Positions 1 to 8,635 of a DNA stretch of 64,000 nucleotides are shown piece by piece. The position numbers and the translations under genes are program-made. Location of the stretch: NCBI GenBank assembly GCA_035445085.1, contig DAOMQA010000001.1, forward strand, positions 62,001-126,000. The letters are read 5' to 3'. The notes under the pieces are model-generated. The model had not been told where the DNA came from. It saw nothing but the letters and a program-made list of their open reading frames with translations, and ran no database searches. The stretch's first letter is position 1, and every line of letters begins with the position of its first letter. The stretch is from JBDHXE01 sp035445085. GTDB lineage: Bacteria > Bacteroidota > Ignavibacteria > Kapaibacteriales > UBA2268.

Positions 1-1086
1 ATTCATAGTATTTATGAGCGAATAAAAGAAGTAAATTTTCAGGATCACACTTCTAATATTTTATATGAATTAAATGCTATTATTGATAATACTCAATATA
101 TTTCGGAGCATTTTGCTCAATGTCTTAATCTATTTACTTCGGAGTTTGGCTTATTATTCGTTAAATCATCGGAGGTATATAAGCATAAGATTTTTAATGA
201 TATTATTGTAGATGACCTACTGCATCCCAATAAATTAGCTAATCTAATTGAAAGCACCAATTCAAAACTTATTGAGTTAGGATATAAATTGCAGGCAAGC
301 ACTTCGGAAATCAATTTCTTTTATAGTAATGATTTGTATAGGCATCGTGTATTATACAATTCGACAGAAAATAGCTATACTATTAATAATATTAATTATT
401 CTCCTCAAGAGCTTAAAGATTTAATATATAGTGGTAAAGGTGAGTTTACTCCTAAAGTATTATTACGCCCCTTATTACAAGACTATTTTTTTCCAACAGC
501 AATGTACGTGGGTGGAGCGGGTGAAATAGCCTACTTGTCTCAAACAAGTAGCCTTTATTCACATTTTAATATTGATATGCCAATAATTGAAGCGCGCCAT
601 AGTTGCACAATAAGCAATAATAGTATTAATCGGAATATCGAGAAAGAGCATTTTAGCCTGCAACAACTATTACGAGATTTTAGAATAATCGAAAACGATT
701 TAGCTAATGAATTAATGGATAAAGAATTAGAACTATCATTTGATAAAATAGCAAGGGAAATAAACAATCTCTATCAAAGTATATCAGAACAAATTTTAGT
801 AATTGATAAATCATTAAATAGTAATATAGATATGAATATCAACAAGTCAATTGATTTGTTAAATAATTTAAAGAAAAAAACCTTATCTCAATTAAAAAAG
901 AAAAATGAAACGCGATTTAGTAGATTAATCAAGAGCAATCATTATTTATATCCTAATAGTAATTTACAGGAAAGAGAATTAAATATCTTTAATATTATTA
1001 ATGATAGCAATAGATCAGAGTTTATTAATCAACTATTATCTATTAGCAATAAAGAAGCAAATACCCATTATATTATTGAATTGTAG
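1..1086 (+). CDS. bshC: Bacillithiol biosynthesis cysteine-adding enzyme BshC, 3' part
   Basis: The frame is open from the first base of the window, so the gene is cut at its 5' end; 361 C-terminal residues remain of a family usually about 530-540 long. BshC is the putative ligase that adds cysteine to glucosaminyl-malate in the last step of making bacillithiol, the low-molecular-weight thiol of Firmicutes and many Bacteroidota. The signature is the segment near residue 165 of the fragment, PTAMYVGGAGEIAYLSQ, followed by MPIIEARHS, which matches the conserved BshC core. After it comes a helical, Lys/Asn-rich coiled-coil region, also typical of the family. An internal ATG at 289 is not the start, because coding sequence with the same character continues upstream of it. 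It converges on frr, with a shared hairpin between them. Confidence 0.88.
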   Translation: MHSIYERIKEVNFQDHTSNILYELNAIIDNTQYISEHFAQCLNLFTSEFGLLFVKSSEVYKHKIFNDIIVDDLLHPNKLANLIESTNSKLIELGYKLQASTSEINFFYSNDLYRHRVLYNSTENSYTINNINYSPQELKDLIYSGKGEFTPKVLLRPLLQDYFFPTAMYVGGAGEIAYLSQTSSLYSHFNIDMPIIEARHSCTISNNSINRNIEKEHFSLQQLLRDFRIIENDLANELMDKELELSFDKIAREINNLYQSISEQILVIDKSLNSNIDMNINKSIDLLNNLKKKTLSQLKKKNETRFSRLIKSNHYLYPNSNLQERELNIFNIINDSNRSEFINQLLSISNKEANTHYIIEL

Positions 1087-1100
1087 AGTACTAAACAAAA

Positions 1101-1132
1101 AAGTGTTTGAGTAAATACTTGCTCAAACACTT
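1101..1132 (-). terminator. Hairpin terminator between bshC and frr, probably bidirectional
   Basis: A perfect 11-bp inverted repeat (AAGTGTTTGAG at 1101-1111, its complement at 1122-1132) has a 10-nt loop. Read on the minus strand, the stem is followed by TTTTTGTTT, a good U-tract ending the rplM-to-frr operon. On the plus strand the tail is weaker, but the hairpin sits 15 bases after the bshC stop and may end that transcript too. Confidence 0.8.
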
Positions 1133-1155
1133 TCAAAATTTAAACTAATTGAGTA

Positions 1156-1716
1156 TTAGTCTTCCATCAGTTCTTTTTCTTTTGCAATCAGAATAGTATC
1201 AATGTTTTTGATATATTCATCAGTAATTTTTTGAATTTCTTCTTCAGAGCGTTTTCTATCGTCTTCGTTAATTAGCTTGCTTTTTTCAAGTTTTTTCGCT
1301 TCATCGATACTATCACGGCGAACATTTCTAATAGCAACCTTAAAATCTTCAGCATGTTTTTTGCACATTTTAACAAAATCTTTTCTACGTTCTTCAGTTA
1401 ATGGCGGTACAGGTATTCTAATAACAGTGCCATCATTTTGCGGGTTAAATCCTAAGTCGGCCGCTCTTATAGCTTTTTCAATATCGTTAATAATTGAACG
1501 GTCAAAAGGTTGTATCAGTATAGTCCTTGCATCAGGTATAGAAACACTACCAACTTGATTTACAGGAGTTGCAGCACCGTAATAATCAACATTCACCCCA
1601 TCAATTAATCCAGCCGAAGCTCTTCCAGTTCTCACTTTTGCTAATTGAACTTTAAATGCTTCAACAGATTTCAACATTAATTCTTTAGTTTTTTTATTTA
1701 TTTCTTGAGTAGACAT
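1156..1716 (-). CDS. frr: Ribosome recycling factor
   Basis: The 186-residue protein matches the usual RRF length of about 185. RRF works with EF-G to split the post-termination ribosome in the cytoplasm. Recognisable motifs are KVRTGRAS near residue 28, the INQ-equivalent VNQVGSVSIPDARTI, and the late helix NVRRDSIDEAKKLEK. A purine-rich AGAGG lies 5 bases before the ATG. It is the last gene of the block rplM-rpsI-rpsB-tsf-pyrH-frr, 20 bases after pyrH, and is followed by a strong hairpin. Confidence 0.97.
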   Translation of the reverse strand: MSTQEINKKTKELMLKSVEAFKVQLAKVRTGRASAGLIDGVNVDYYGAATPVNQVGSVSIPDARTILIQPFDRSIINDIEKAIRAADLGFNPQNDGTVIRIPVPPLTEERRKDFVKMCKKHAEDFKVAIRNVRRDSIDEAKKLEKSKLINEDDRKRSEEEIQKITDEYIKNIDTILIAKEKELMED

Positions 1717-1736
1717 ATTAACCTCTCTATTAGATA

Positions 1737-2444
1737 TTATCTTACAAAAGTACCAATTTGTTCGCCAGTAATCAACCTTTTTAAATTACCTCTTTCGTTG
1801 ATATTAATCACAGCAATAGGTAAATTATTTTCGGCACATAGAGTAATAGCTGTATGATCCATCACCCTTAGGTCTTTCTGAATAACAGTTTTATAACTAA
1901 TTTCGTCAAATTTGATTGCGTCAGGATTTTTTTCTGGGTCAGCATCAAATACTCCATCTACTTTTGTAGCTTTAATAATTACTTGTGCCTCAATTTCAAT
2001 AGCTCTAAGTACAGCAGCAGTATCAGTAGTAAAATATGGATTACCTGTTCCAGCACCAAAAATTACAACGCGATTCTTTTCCAGATGTCTTATAGCTCTT
2101 CTTCTAATTAGAGGTTCAGCAATCTCTTCCATTTTTATAGCAGTTTGTAAGCGTGTTTGTACGCCACATTCTTCTAAAGCATTTTGGAAGGCAATAGAAT
2201 TTATAACAGTGGCTAACATACCCATTTGATCTCCAGATACTTTATGAATACCATGAGCCGCAGATTGTATGCCTCTAAAAATATTCCCACCACCGATTAC
2301 AATACCTATTTGTACACCTAAGTTGTATACTTCTGCAACTTCAGTGGCAAAGATTTTGAGCACATCTGGATCTATACCAAATTGTCTATCGCCCATAAGA
2401 GCTTCGCCACTTAGTTTTAATAATATTCTTTTATAGCTTATCAT
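1737..2444 (-). CDS. pyrH: UMP kinase
   Basis: This 235-residue protein phosphorylates UMP to UDP in pyrimidine nucleotide synthesis and belongs to the amino-acid kinase fold. Visible motifs are the N-terminal KRILLKLSGEAL, the glycine loop GGGNIFRG near residue 52, GTGNPYFTTDTAA in the middle, and ATKVDGVFDADP, all diagnostic of bacterial PyrH. Its start lies 9 bases after the tsf stop with no obvious Shine-Dalgarno, so translation is probably coupled to tsf. Placement between tsf and frr is the classical order. Confidence 0.97.
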   Translation of the reverse strand: MISYKRILLKLSGEALMGDRQFGIDPDVLKIFATEVAEVYNLGVQIGIVIGGGNIFRGIQSAAHGIHKVSGDQMGMLATVINSIAFQNALEECGVQTRLQTAIKMEEIAEPLIRRRAIRHLEKNRVVIFGAGTGNPYFTTDTAAVLRAIEIEAQVIIKATKVDGVFDADPEKNPDAIKFDEISYKTVIQKDLRVMDHTAITLCAENNLPIAVININERGNLKRLITGEQIGTFVR

Positions 2445-2453
2445 TTTGATAAA

Positions 2454-3317
2454 TTACGCTTGGGCTTCACCAAGAGCAAATCTTAACATTCTATTGATTT
2501 TAACTTCACTACCATTAAGTTCGCCGATTTTCTTAAGAACATCAGCAATTGTAAGAGATGGGTCTTTTACAAATGTTTGCTCTGCAAGGCAATTTTCAGT
2601 ATAGAATTTTTCTACCCTTCCTTGTGCAATTTTTTCAGCGATATCAGCTTTTTTGCCAGAGTCAAGAGCTTGTTGCTTATATATTTCAAATTCTTTATCT
2701 AAAGTAGCTTTGTCTACATCAGCGCTATATACGAACTGAGGGTTCATAGCAGCAACCTGCATAGCAATATCTCTTAATAACGCATAAGATTCATCATTAA
2801 TATTAGCAACATTTATATCTAACATTATACCAAGTTTATTACCTGCGTGTATATAGCTAGCGATAGTACCTTCAGTATTCCATTTAGCAAATCTTCTAAT
2901 TTCGATTCTTTCACTAAATTTAGCAAGAATTTCGCTATGCTTACCGTGTACGGTATCATCACCAATATTTAATGCATTTATTTCATCTAAATTTTCTGCA
3001 TTATTAGCTAAAACTGCGTCAGCAACGCTATTTACGAAAGCATCGAATTCAGCATTACGAGCCACAAAGTCTGTCTCGCACACAATTTCAACTATAGCAG
3101 CAGTCTTCTTATCATCAGTAATTTTTGCAGAGATAACGCCTTCGTTAGCTTCTTTATCTGCTCTTTTTGCAGCAGAAGCAGCGCCTTTTTTTCTTAATAC
3201 ATCAATTGCAAGTGCCATATCTCCTTCTGTTTCTACGAGGGCTTTTTTGCAATCAGCCATTCCGGCACCAGTTTTATCTCTTAATTCCTTTACTAATGAA
3301 GCACTTATTTCAGCCAT
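2454..3317 (-). CDS. tsf: Elongation factor Ts
   Basis: EF-Ts is the nucleotide exchange factor for EF-Tu. The 287-residue length and the N-terminal UBA-like segment (ASLVKELRDKTGAGMADCKK) are typical. The core shows VCETDFVARNAEF, the EF-Tu interacting TDFV motif. Two dimerisation subdomains follow, and the C-terminal segment NRMLRFALGEA is standard. It lies 43 bases after rpsB in the operon. The start is the first Met of the conserved UBA segment; the upstream purine stretch AGAGAATAAAG is only a weak ribosome binding site. Confidence 0.97.
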   Translation of the reverse strand: MAEISASLVKELRDKTGAGMADCKKALVETEGDMALAIDVLRKKGAASAAKRADKEANEGVISAKITDDKKTAAIVEIVCETDFVARNAEFDAFVNSVADAVLANNAENLDEINALNIGDDTVHGKHSEILAKFSERIEIRRFAKWNTEGTIASYIHAGNKLGIMLDINVANINDESYALLRDIAMQVAAMNPQFVYSADVDKATLDKEFEIYKQQALDSGKKADIAEKIAQGRVEKFYTENCLAEQTFVKDPSLTIADVLKKIGELNGSEVKINRMLRFALGEAQA

Positions 3318-3360
3318 TTTCTTTATTCTCTTATTTAATATTTATATTATACTAGAAAAA

Positions 3361-4257
3361 TTAATTTTGCTCATCGTTAGAGCTATTGTTATCATTTGAA
3401 CCTTCACTTACTACTGAATGTTCATCGTTACTATTTTGGTTAGGTTTTCTTTCGTTACGTCTTGGTCTTCTTTCACGAAATCTTCTTTTATTCTTATCGT
3501 CATCAAACTCAGATTCGCTTTCTTTGTCCATACGCTCAGAGTCTGCACCTAATTCAGCCATTTTAACTTTAGCAATAGCACTACCTTCTATGATAGCATC
3601 GGCAATGACTGAAGTAATTAACTCAATAGTTTTTACAGAGTCATCATTAGCTGGAATTGGGAAATCAATTAAATCTGGATCTGTATTAGTATCAACCACA
3701 GCAATAACAGGAATACCTAATATTTTAGCTTCTTTAATAGCTAAATGTTCTTTTTTAATATCAATAATAAAAATTGCACCCGGAAGGCGTGTCATAGTTT
3801 CTATGCCACCAAATACTTTACGTAAACGTTCCCTTTCGCGGTTAATCATTAATCTTTCTTTTTTAGTAATTTTTTCGAAAGTGCCATCTACTTCCATTTT
3901 GTCAATAGCATTAAGTCTTTTAATACTTTTACGAATAGTAGAGAAGTTAGTAAGCATACCTCCTAACCATCTTTCGCAAACATAATTGATACCAGCTTTG
4001 TTAGCTTGTTCTTCAATAGCTTGTTTTGCTTGTGGTTTAGTACCTACTAAAAGTATATGACGGCCATTAGCAGTAATTTCTGCTGCTGCTTGACGAGCAA
4101 TTTCAAGCAAGATTTGTGTTTTCCGAAGATCTATAATATGGATGCCATTACGCTCCATAAAAATATATTGTCCCATTTTAGGGTTCCAGCGACGAGTCAA
4201 GTGACCAAAGTGAGCGCCAGATTCAAGAAGTGCTTCTAATGAAACTTTAGGTTCCAT
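3361..4257 (-). CDS. rpsB: 30S ribosomal protein S2 with acidic/basic C-terminal tail
   Basis: uS2 binds the 30S head-body junction. The first 230 or so residues are a normal S2: VSLEALLESGAHFGHLTRRWNPKM at the start, ERWLGGMLTNF near 97, and PVIAVVDTNTDPDLIDFPIPANDDS near 190. The family usually ends at about 230-250 residues. Here some 60 further residues follow, first rich in Glu/Asp/Lys/Arg (FRERRPRRNERK) and then Asn/Ser/Asp, almost surely disordered. AGGAG lies 9 bases before the ATG. A 156-base gap separates it from rpsI, with a terminator for the upstream pair, so rpsB-tsf-pyrH-frr probably has its own promoter. Confidence 0.97.
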   Translation of the reverse strand: MEPKVSLEALLESGAHFGHLTRRWNPKMGQYIFMERNGIHIIDLRKTQILLEIARQAAAEITANGRHILLVGTKPQAKQAIEEQANKAGINYVCERWLGGMLTNFSTIRKSIKRLNAIDKMEVDGTFEKITKKERLMINRERERLRKVFGGIETMTRLPGAIFIIDIKKEHLAIKEAKILGIPVIAVVDTNTDPDLIDFPIPANDDSVKTIELITSVIADAIIEGSAIAKVKMAELGADSERMDKESESEFDDDKNKRRFRERRPRRNERKPNQNSNDEHSVVSEGSNDNNSSNDEQN

Positions 4258-4364
4258 AATTTAAAACTCCTAATATTTGAATGTTATACATCTGTAGAAT
4301 TCATCCTTACCATGAAGCAAAGCCACACATAATAAGTCCAACTACATGATTAATTATAAATTTA

Positions 4365-4393
4365 TAAAAATGGTCAGATTACATATTCTGACC
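4365..4393 (-). terminator. Rho-independent terminator after rpsI
   Basis: On the minus strand GGTCAGA (4387-4393) pairs with TCTGACC (4372-4378) over an 8-base loop, and ATTTTTATAAA follows. It lies just past the rpsI stop and splits the ribosomal block into rplM-rpsI and rpsB-tsf-pyrH-frr. Confidence 0.75.
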
Positions 4394-4413
4394 GTAAATA
4401 TTCTAGATACAAA

Positions 4414-4803
4414 TTAACGTTTAGAGAATTGGAAGCGTTTACGCGCTTTCTTTTGTCCATATTTTTTACGTTCTACCATTCTAGGGTCACGTGTAAGGAA
4501 ACCGCCTTGACGCATTTTAGATTTTAATTCTTCATCAAAATCAACTAATGCTCTAGCGATACCAAGTTGGATAGCACCAGCTTGTCCATTATATCCTCCA
4601 CCACGCACATTAATAGAAACGTCAAATTTACCTAACATTTCTAAAACATTAAGAGGGCGAGTAGCCTCATTTCTATTTAATTCTACAGGGAAGTAATTTT
4701 CTAAATCACGGTCATTGACTTGAATCTTACCAGTACCTGGAGATTGCAATCTTACTTGAGCTATTGAAGTTTTTCTTCTTCCGGTTGCTGAGTATGTTTT
4801 CAT
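4414..4803 (-). CDS. rpsI: 30S ribosomal protein S9
   Basis: uS9 (129 residues, usual length about 130) contacts P-site tRNA through its C-terminal tail. The start SATGRRKTSIAQVRL, the central VRGGGYNGQAGAIQLGIARAL, and the ending KKARKRFQFSKR with the conserved terminal SKR identify it. It follows rplM by 17 bases, the usual L13-S9 pair, and is followed by an intrinsic terminator. Confidence 0.97.
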   Translation of the reverse strand: MKTYSATGRRKTSIAQVRLQSPGTGKIQVNDRDLENYFPVELNRNEATRPLNVLEMLGKFDVSINVRGGGYNGQAGAIQLGIARALVDFDEELKSKMRQGGFLTRDPRMVERKKYGQKKARKRFQFSKR

Positions 4804-4820
4804 TTATTCATCAATCCTAA

Positions 4821-5273
4821 TTATTTATATTGTAATTCATAATTTTTGGGTTGTTGAGCAGTATGTGGATGCTCCCCACCGGCATAAACTTTTAATTTTT
4901 TTACTATTTGTCTACCTAATCTATTTTTTGGCAACATCCCTTTTACTGAATGTTCAATAATTTTGGCAGGATTTGAATTGATCAAATCTTTAAATTTATC
5001 TATTCTTACACCGCCTGGGTATCCTGAATGGCTGAAGTATTCTTTCATATCTACTCTTTTGCCTTCCATTTTCACTTTATCGGCGTTTATCACAATTACA
5101 AAATCTCCAGTATCAACGTGAGGAGTAAAAATTGCTTTATGCTTTCCACGCAGAAGTGTTGCTATTTGTGTAGATACGCGCCCTACAGTCATATCTGAGG
5201 CATCTACTATCCACCACTCTCTTTGTACATCTTCTTTTCTGAAAGATTTTGTGAATTTAGCTGATGGTTCCAC
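4821..5273 (-). CDS. rplM: 50S ribosomal protein L13
   Basis: uL13 (150 residues) is an early-assembling large-subunit protein. Motifs are WWIVDASDMTVGRVSTQIATLLRGK, GDFVIVINADKV, and GMLPKNRLGRQIVKKLKVYAGGEHPH. The start codon is GTG at 5271-5273, supported by GGAGA about 6 bases upstream and by the absence of any other start before the conserved core. It is the first gene of the minus-strand operon, with a Bacteroidota-type promoter 43-74 bases upstream. Confidence 0.96.
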   Translation of the reverse strand: MEPSAKFTKSFRKEDVQREWWIVDASDMTVGRVSTQIATLLRGKHKAIFTPHVDTGDFVIVINADKVKMEGKRVDMKEYFSHSGYPGGVRIDKFKDLINSNPAKIIEHSVKGMLPKNRLGRQIVKKLKVYAGGEHPHTAQQPKNYELQYK

Positions 5274-5315
5274 CTAAATCTCCATTAATTAATCTTTTAC
5301 AATAAATACAGTCTG

Positions 5316-5347
5316 CAAAAATAGTAGTTTTTTTTTTATTTGCCAAA
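5316..5347 (-). promoter_or_regulatory. Predicted Bacteroidota-type promoter for rplM-rpsI
   Basis: Read on the minus strand, TTTG (5344-5347) is followed after exactly 20 bases by TATTTTTG (5316-5323). This fits the primary sigma consensus of Bacteroidota (-33 TTTG, -7 TAnnTTTG). It lies about 43 bases before the rplM GTG. This is a pattern match only. Confidence 0.5.
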
Positions 5348-5426
5348 TATTTATTACAATGATTTATATTTTTTATTTCGTATATTTGCTTTTTGTCATT
5401 TCTACTTTGCAGAGGAGGTGATATTT

Positions 5427-5477
5427 ATGGGAACAGATAAGAAGTATTCCCCACAAGAGATTCTGATTAAAGGTTAG
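5427..5477 (+). CDS. 16-residue leader ORF upstream of the DMT transporter
   Basis: An ATG at 5427 follows AGAGGAGGTGAT, an almost perfect complement of the 16S rRNA 3' end, at a 4-base spacing. It opens a short frame reading MGTDKKYSPQEILIKG and then TAG. The stop lies 23 bases before the transporter ATG. The run of G tracts that provides the transporter ribosome binding site begins at this stop. The strength of the ribosome site argues that it is translated; function is unknown. It may be a leader peptide or uORF controlling the next gene, or a free small protein. Confidence 0.45.
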   Translation: MGTDKKYSPQEILIKG

Positions 5478-5500
5478 GGAGGGAGGGCAGATTTCTATAT

Positions 5501-6388
5501 ATGCTTTTTTTAGGAGAGCTTGCGGCTCTATTAACTTCATTTTTATGGTCTAATTCTTCTTTTATTTTTACAGCTGCATCTATGAGAATTGGTTCTATCC
5601 AATTAAATGTAGATAGAATGCTAGTATCTTTATTATATCTCATCCTCACTATCATTATATTTCATATAAATTTAGGTCTTAACTATAATCAAGTTTTATT
5701 ATTATCCTTGTCTGGCTTAATTGGCTTGATAATTGGAGACACTGCTTTATTTAAGTCATTTGCAGAAATTGGACCATTTTATTCAATGCTACTATATTCA
5801 ACAAATCCCGGTATTGCAGCGGTATTTAGTTTTCTAATCTTAGGCGAAACATTAGGTATATTTACTATTATAGGTATAACAATCACCATATTAGGTATTT
5901 TTGTAGTATCGTTAGATAAGAAAAACGCCAATAAAAAGTTTCGATTAACTACAAGAGGAATTATTTTAGGAATAATAGCTGCCTTAGGTCAGGGCATTGG
6001 ATTAATATTTGCTAAGATGGCTTTTAATTATGGTGATTTAAACAGTTTCGTTGCCACCTTTGTCAGAATCGGTGCTGCGTTTATCGTGATGCTTATACTT
6101 GCAATAATACTTAGGCGTTACCACAATCCAGTTAAATTATATCGTCGGGATATAAAGTCTTTAAAATTAGTGGCATTAGGGTCCTTCATAGGACCATACA
6201 TTGGCATAACTTTAAGTTTTATAGCATTAGAAAATACAAGTGTAGGCATAGCTGCTACATTAATGTCTACATCGCCGATAATGATAATACCAATTTCGAG
6301 AATCGTATATAAAGAGCAAACAAGTTTTAGTTCTATTTTAGGTGCTTGTATAGCTGTGCTTGGCATAGCAATCTTATTTTTATTTTAA
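5501..6388 (+). CDS. EamA/DMT family membrane transporter
   Basis: The 295-residue protein has about ten hydrophobic helices in two repeated halves, the layout of the drug/metabolite transporter superfamily. EamA features include the N-terminal GELAALLTSFLWSNSSFIF, the first-repeat end YSTNPGIAAVFSFLILGE, and in the second half LENTSVGIAATLMSTSPIMIIPISRIVYKEQ, which resembles the EamA closing helix. It probably exports a small metabolite across the inner membrane; the substrate cannot be read. AGGGAGGGAGGG before the start provides the ribosome site. The stop lies 17 bases before the M1 peptidase start. Confidence 0.85.
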   Translation: MLFLGELAALLTSFLWSNSSFIFTAASMRIGSIQLNVDRMLVSLLYLILTIIIFHINLGLNYNQVLLLSLSGLIGLIIGDTALFKSFAEIGPFYSMLLYSTNPGIAAVFSFLILGETLGIFTIIGITITILGIFVVSLDKKNANKKFRLTTRGIILGIIAALGQGIGLIFAKMAFNYGDLNSFVATFVRIGAAFIVMLILAIILRRYHNPVKLYRRDIKSLKLVALGSFIGPYIGITLSFIALENTSVGIAATLMSTSPIMIIPISRIVYKEQTSFSSILGACIAVLGIAILFLF

Positions 6389-6405
6389 TTTTAGTAGGTT
6401 TTATT

Positions 6406-8547
6406 ATGAGAACATTATTTTTACTATTAATATTCTTTGCAATTAATGTAAACGCAAGAATACCAAATTATTTGCTACAAGACAAACCTCAAGTTTGTAA
6501 GCATAATACAAATGACTGCAGTAGCTTGACTAAAGTACGAACGGCAAAAAGCAATAAGCTATTAAGTAAGCAAGCATTAGATACTAATTTAAATGTTGAG
6601 AAATATGATTTATTCCTTGATTGGTCTTCATTGTTTGAGGGTGATGAAACAAAGCTATCATCTAAAATCTTTACTGGTATCCAAAATATATCATTCATGC
6701 TCGAAAATAATGCTAATTCTATCAAGTTGAACGCTGCAAATTTAATTATAGATAGTATTGTTTTTGCCGATAGCAAACTTACAAACTTCACATTACAAGA
6801 AAACATTTTAGATATACAATTTCCTAAGACTTTAATAAGTAACAACGCATATAATGTACTAATTTATTACCATAATAATGGGGTATTAGATAATGGTTTT
6901 TATTTATATCCAAAAGGAGAAATTCAATCAGAGGAGCATATTGATACTAATTTACACAAAATAGCGTATACTAATTCAGAACCAGAGTTGGCAAGAAACT
7001 GGATGCCTTGTAATGATGTTCCGAATGATAAGTCGTTAATAAAAACAAGTGTTAAAGTCCCAGCAGGATATCAAGTAGCTTCAAATGGAACATTAATAGA
7101 AGAAATAAAAGAAAATATTGGTAATACTGATTATATAACTTACGTTTGGGAGAGTAAACATACAACCTCTACATACATAATGGCAGTTTTTGCTTCCAAG
7201 TATTCAATAATTAAAGATTTTTATTATAGAGAAATTATTGGTGATACTATTCCAATATTGAATTATGTGTGGCAGGAAGATTCTTTAGGAAATTTTGCTA
7301 ACGGTGATAGCTATGATGCAAAAAGTTCATTAAAACAAGCTCCTGAGATGTTGAAAGCCTACTCCCAGTTATTTGGTATTGAATATCCATATGAAAAGTA
7401 CGGGCATGCCGCAGTACAACCATACGAGTTTGGAGGTATGGAGAACCAAACTATGACCGCTATACATAGAGAGTGGCTACAAGGAAAAGCTGAATTAGGA
7501 GTGGCTCACGAAATTGCTCATCATTGGTTAGGCAATTTAATAACATGCGATACTTGGCAGGACATTTGGATAAATGAAGGGGGAGCTACTTGGAGCGAGT
7601 ATCTTTGGCTATATTATAAGAATAGAAATCTTGGTGAAGCAGCAGCAAAAGAGATATATAATACCACGATAACAGGTCTAAACTGGCTATATCTAAGTAA
7701 GAAAGATTTGTTCGATAAGATTATGAACGCCCTACCTACAGATTTAATGTTTGTTTATGATGATATTACATATACAAAAGCATCGTGGGTGTACCATATG
7801 CTTTACCGTAGATTGGAAAATAAGTTCCTTTCTTTTCTAAACGTATTCATAAATAAGCATAGGGATAAAAACGTATCTTCAAAAGATTTTGAACTAGATT
7901 TAGCTGAATTTGTAAAACAAAACAACATTGATTTTGATGCGAGTGATTTTTTTAATCAAATAGTATATACTTCTGGACACCCATATTACAATATTACAAT
8001 GCACACAGAAGAGAAAGATAATAATAAAAATAATTATAAAATGACTATTGAGCAAGTTCAGTCTGGCAAAGGCTTTAAAGATGTGTATAATTATGAATTA
8101 TTAATTAACTGTTATAAAAACGGAGCATTGGATACTAATTTTAAAGTATTTAATAATCAGAGAGTGCAGACGTACGATATTATGTTAAATAATGCAATTG
8201 ACTCTGTGAATATCGATATTTCTTATACATTATGCAACCTTCAATCTCATATAGTATCTGTAAAAGATGTAAATTTTGATATAAGTGAGTTAAAAATTAG
8301 CCCAAACCCAGCGATAGCAGGAACGAATGTTTCTATAGACATCCCACAAGGTTTAGGTAATGATTTAGATATAGAAATATATGATTTAATGGGACACCTA
8401 CAGTTTCAAGATAATAATATATACCAACGAAATTCATCATTTATTTACACTTTAAATAGTCAGAGCTTTGTTAGTGGCACTTATATATTATTGATTAGAA
8501 GTGAGAATGGAGTGTATAGCAAGAAATTTATAGTAATAAAAAATTAG
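6406..8547 (+). CDS. Secreted M1 family aminopeptidase with T9SS sorting domain
   Basis: This is a 713-residue zinc aminopeptidase. I start it at 6406, not at an in-frame ATG 60 bases earlier, because residues 1-18 from 6406 (MRTLFLLLIFFAINVNA) form a clean signal peptide and the longer form overlaps the transporter gene. The exopeptidase motif GGMEN is at 343-347, and the zinc site HEIAHHW has H368, E369 and H372, with the third ligand E391 in NEGGATW. The M1 catalytic set is therefore complete. About 80 C-terminal residues (from ISPNPA, through IYDLMG, to GTYILLIRSENGVYSKKFIVIKN) form a T9SS type A sorting domain, so the enzyme is sent to the surface or released. With the following POT transporter it suggests digestion of external peptides and their uptake. 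Confidence 0.93.
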   Translation: MRTLFLLLIFFAINVNARIPNYLLQDKPQVCKHNTNDCSSLTKVRTAKSNKLLSKQALDTNLNVEKYDLFLDWSSLFEGDETKLSSKIFTGIQNISFMLENNANSIKLNAANLIIDSIVFADSKLTNFTLQENILDIQFPKTLISNNAYNVLIYYHNNGVLDNGFYLYPKGEIQSEEHIDTNLHKIAYTNSEPELARNWMPCNDVPNDKSLIKTSVKVPAGYQVASNGTLIEEIKENIGNTDYITYVWESKHTTSTYIMAVFASKYSIIKDFYYREIIGDTIPILNYVWQEDSLGNFANGDSYDAKSSLKQAPEMLKAYSQLFGIEYPYEKYGHAAVQPYEFGGMENQTMTAIHREWLQGKAELGVAHEIAHHWLGNLITCDTWQDIWINEGGATWSEYLWLYYKNRNLGEAAAKEIYNTTITGLNWLYLSKKDLFDKIMNALPTDLMFVYDDITYTKASWVYHMLYRRLENKFLSFLNVFINKHRDKNVSSKDFELDLAEFVKQNNIDFDASDFFNQIVYTSGHPYYNITMHTEEKDNNKNNYKMTIEQVQSGKGFKDVYNYELLINCYKNGALDTNFKVFNNQRVQTYDIMLNNAIDSVNIDISYTLCNLQSHIVSVKDVNFDISELKISPNPAIAGTNVSIDIPQGLGNDLDIEIYDLMGHLQFQDNNIYQRNSSFIYTLNSQSFVSGTYILLIRSENGVYSKKFIVIKN

Positions 8548-8635
8548 GTTTTTTTAACTTATTTTTTACAAAGTGATTTTTTTTTAGTAAATTAGATATT
8601 AGCTTAAGTCATTTTTAATTTTTTTATGGAGTTCT

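Noticed and set aside
1277..1558. Plus-strand frame inside frr
   Set aside because: It lies wholly within a certain gene on the other strand and has no protein-like features. Many similar shadow frames were dropped for the same reason.
6346..6405. Longer start for the M1 aminopeptidase
   Set aside because: It overlaps the transporter gene by 43 bases and puts a second hydrophobic stretch before a clean signal peptide at 6406.
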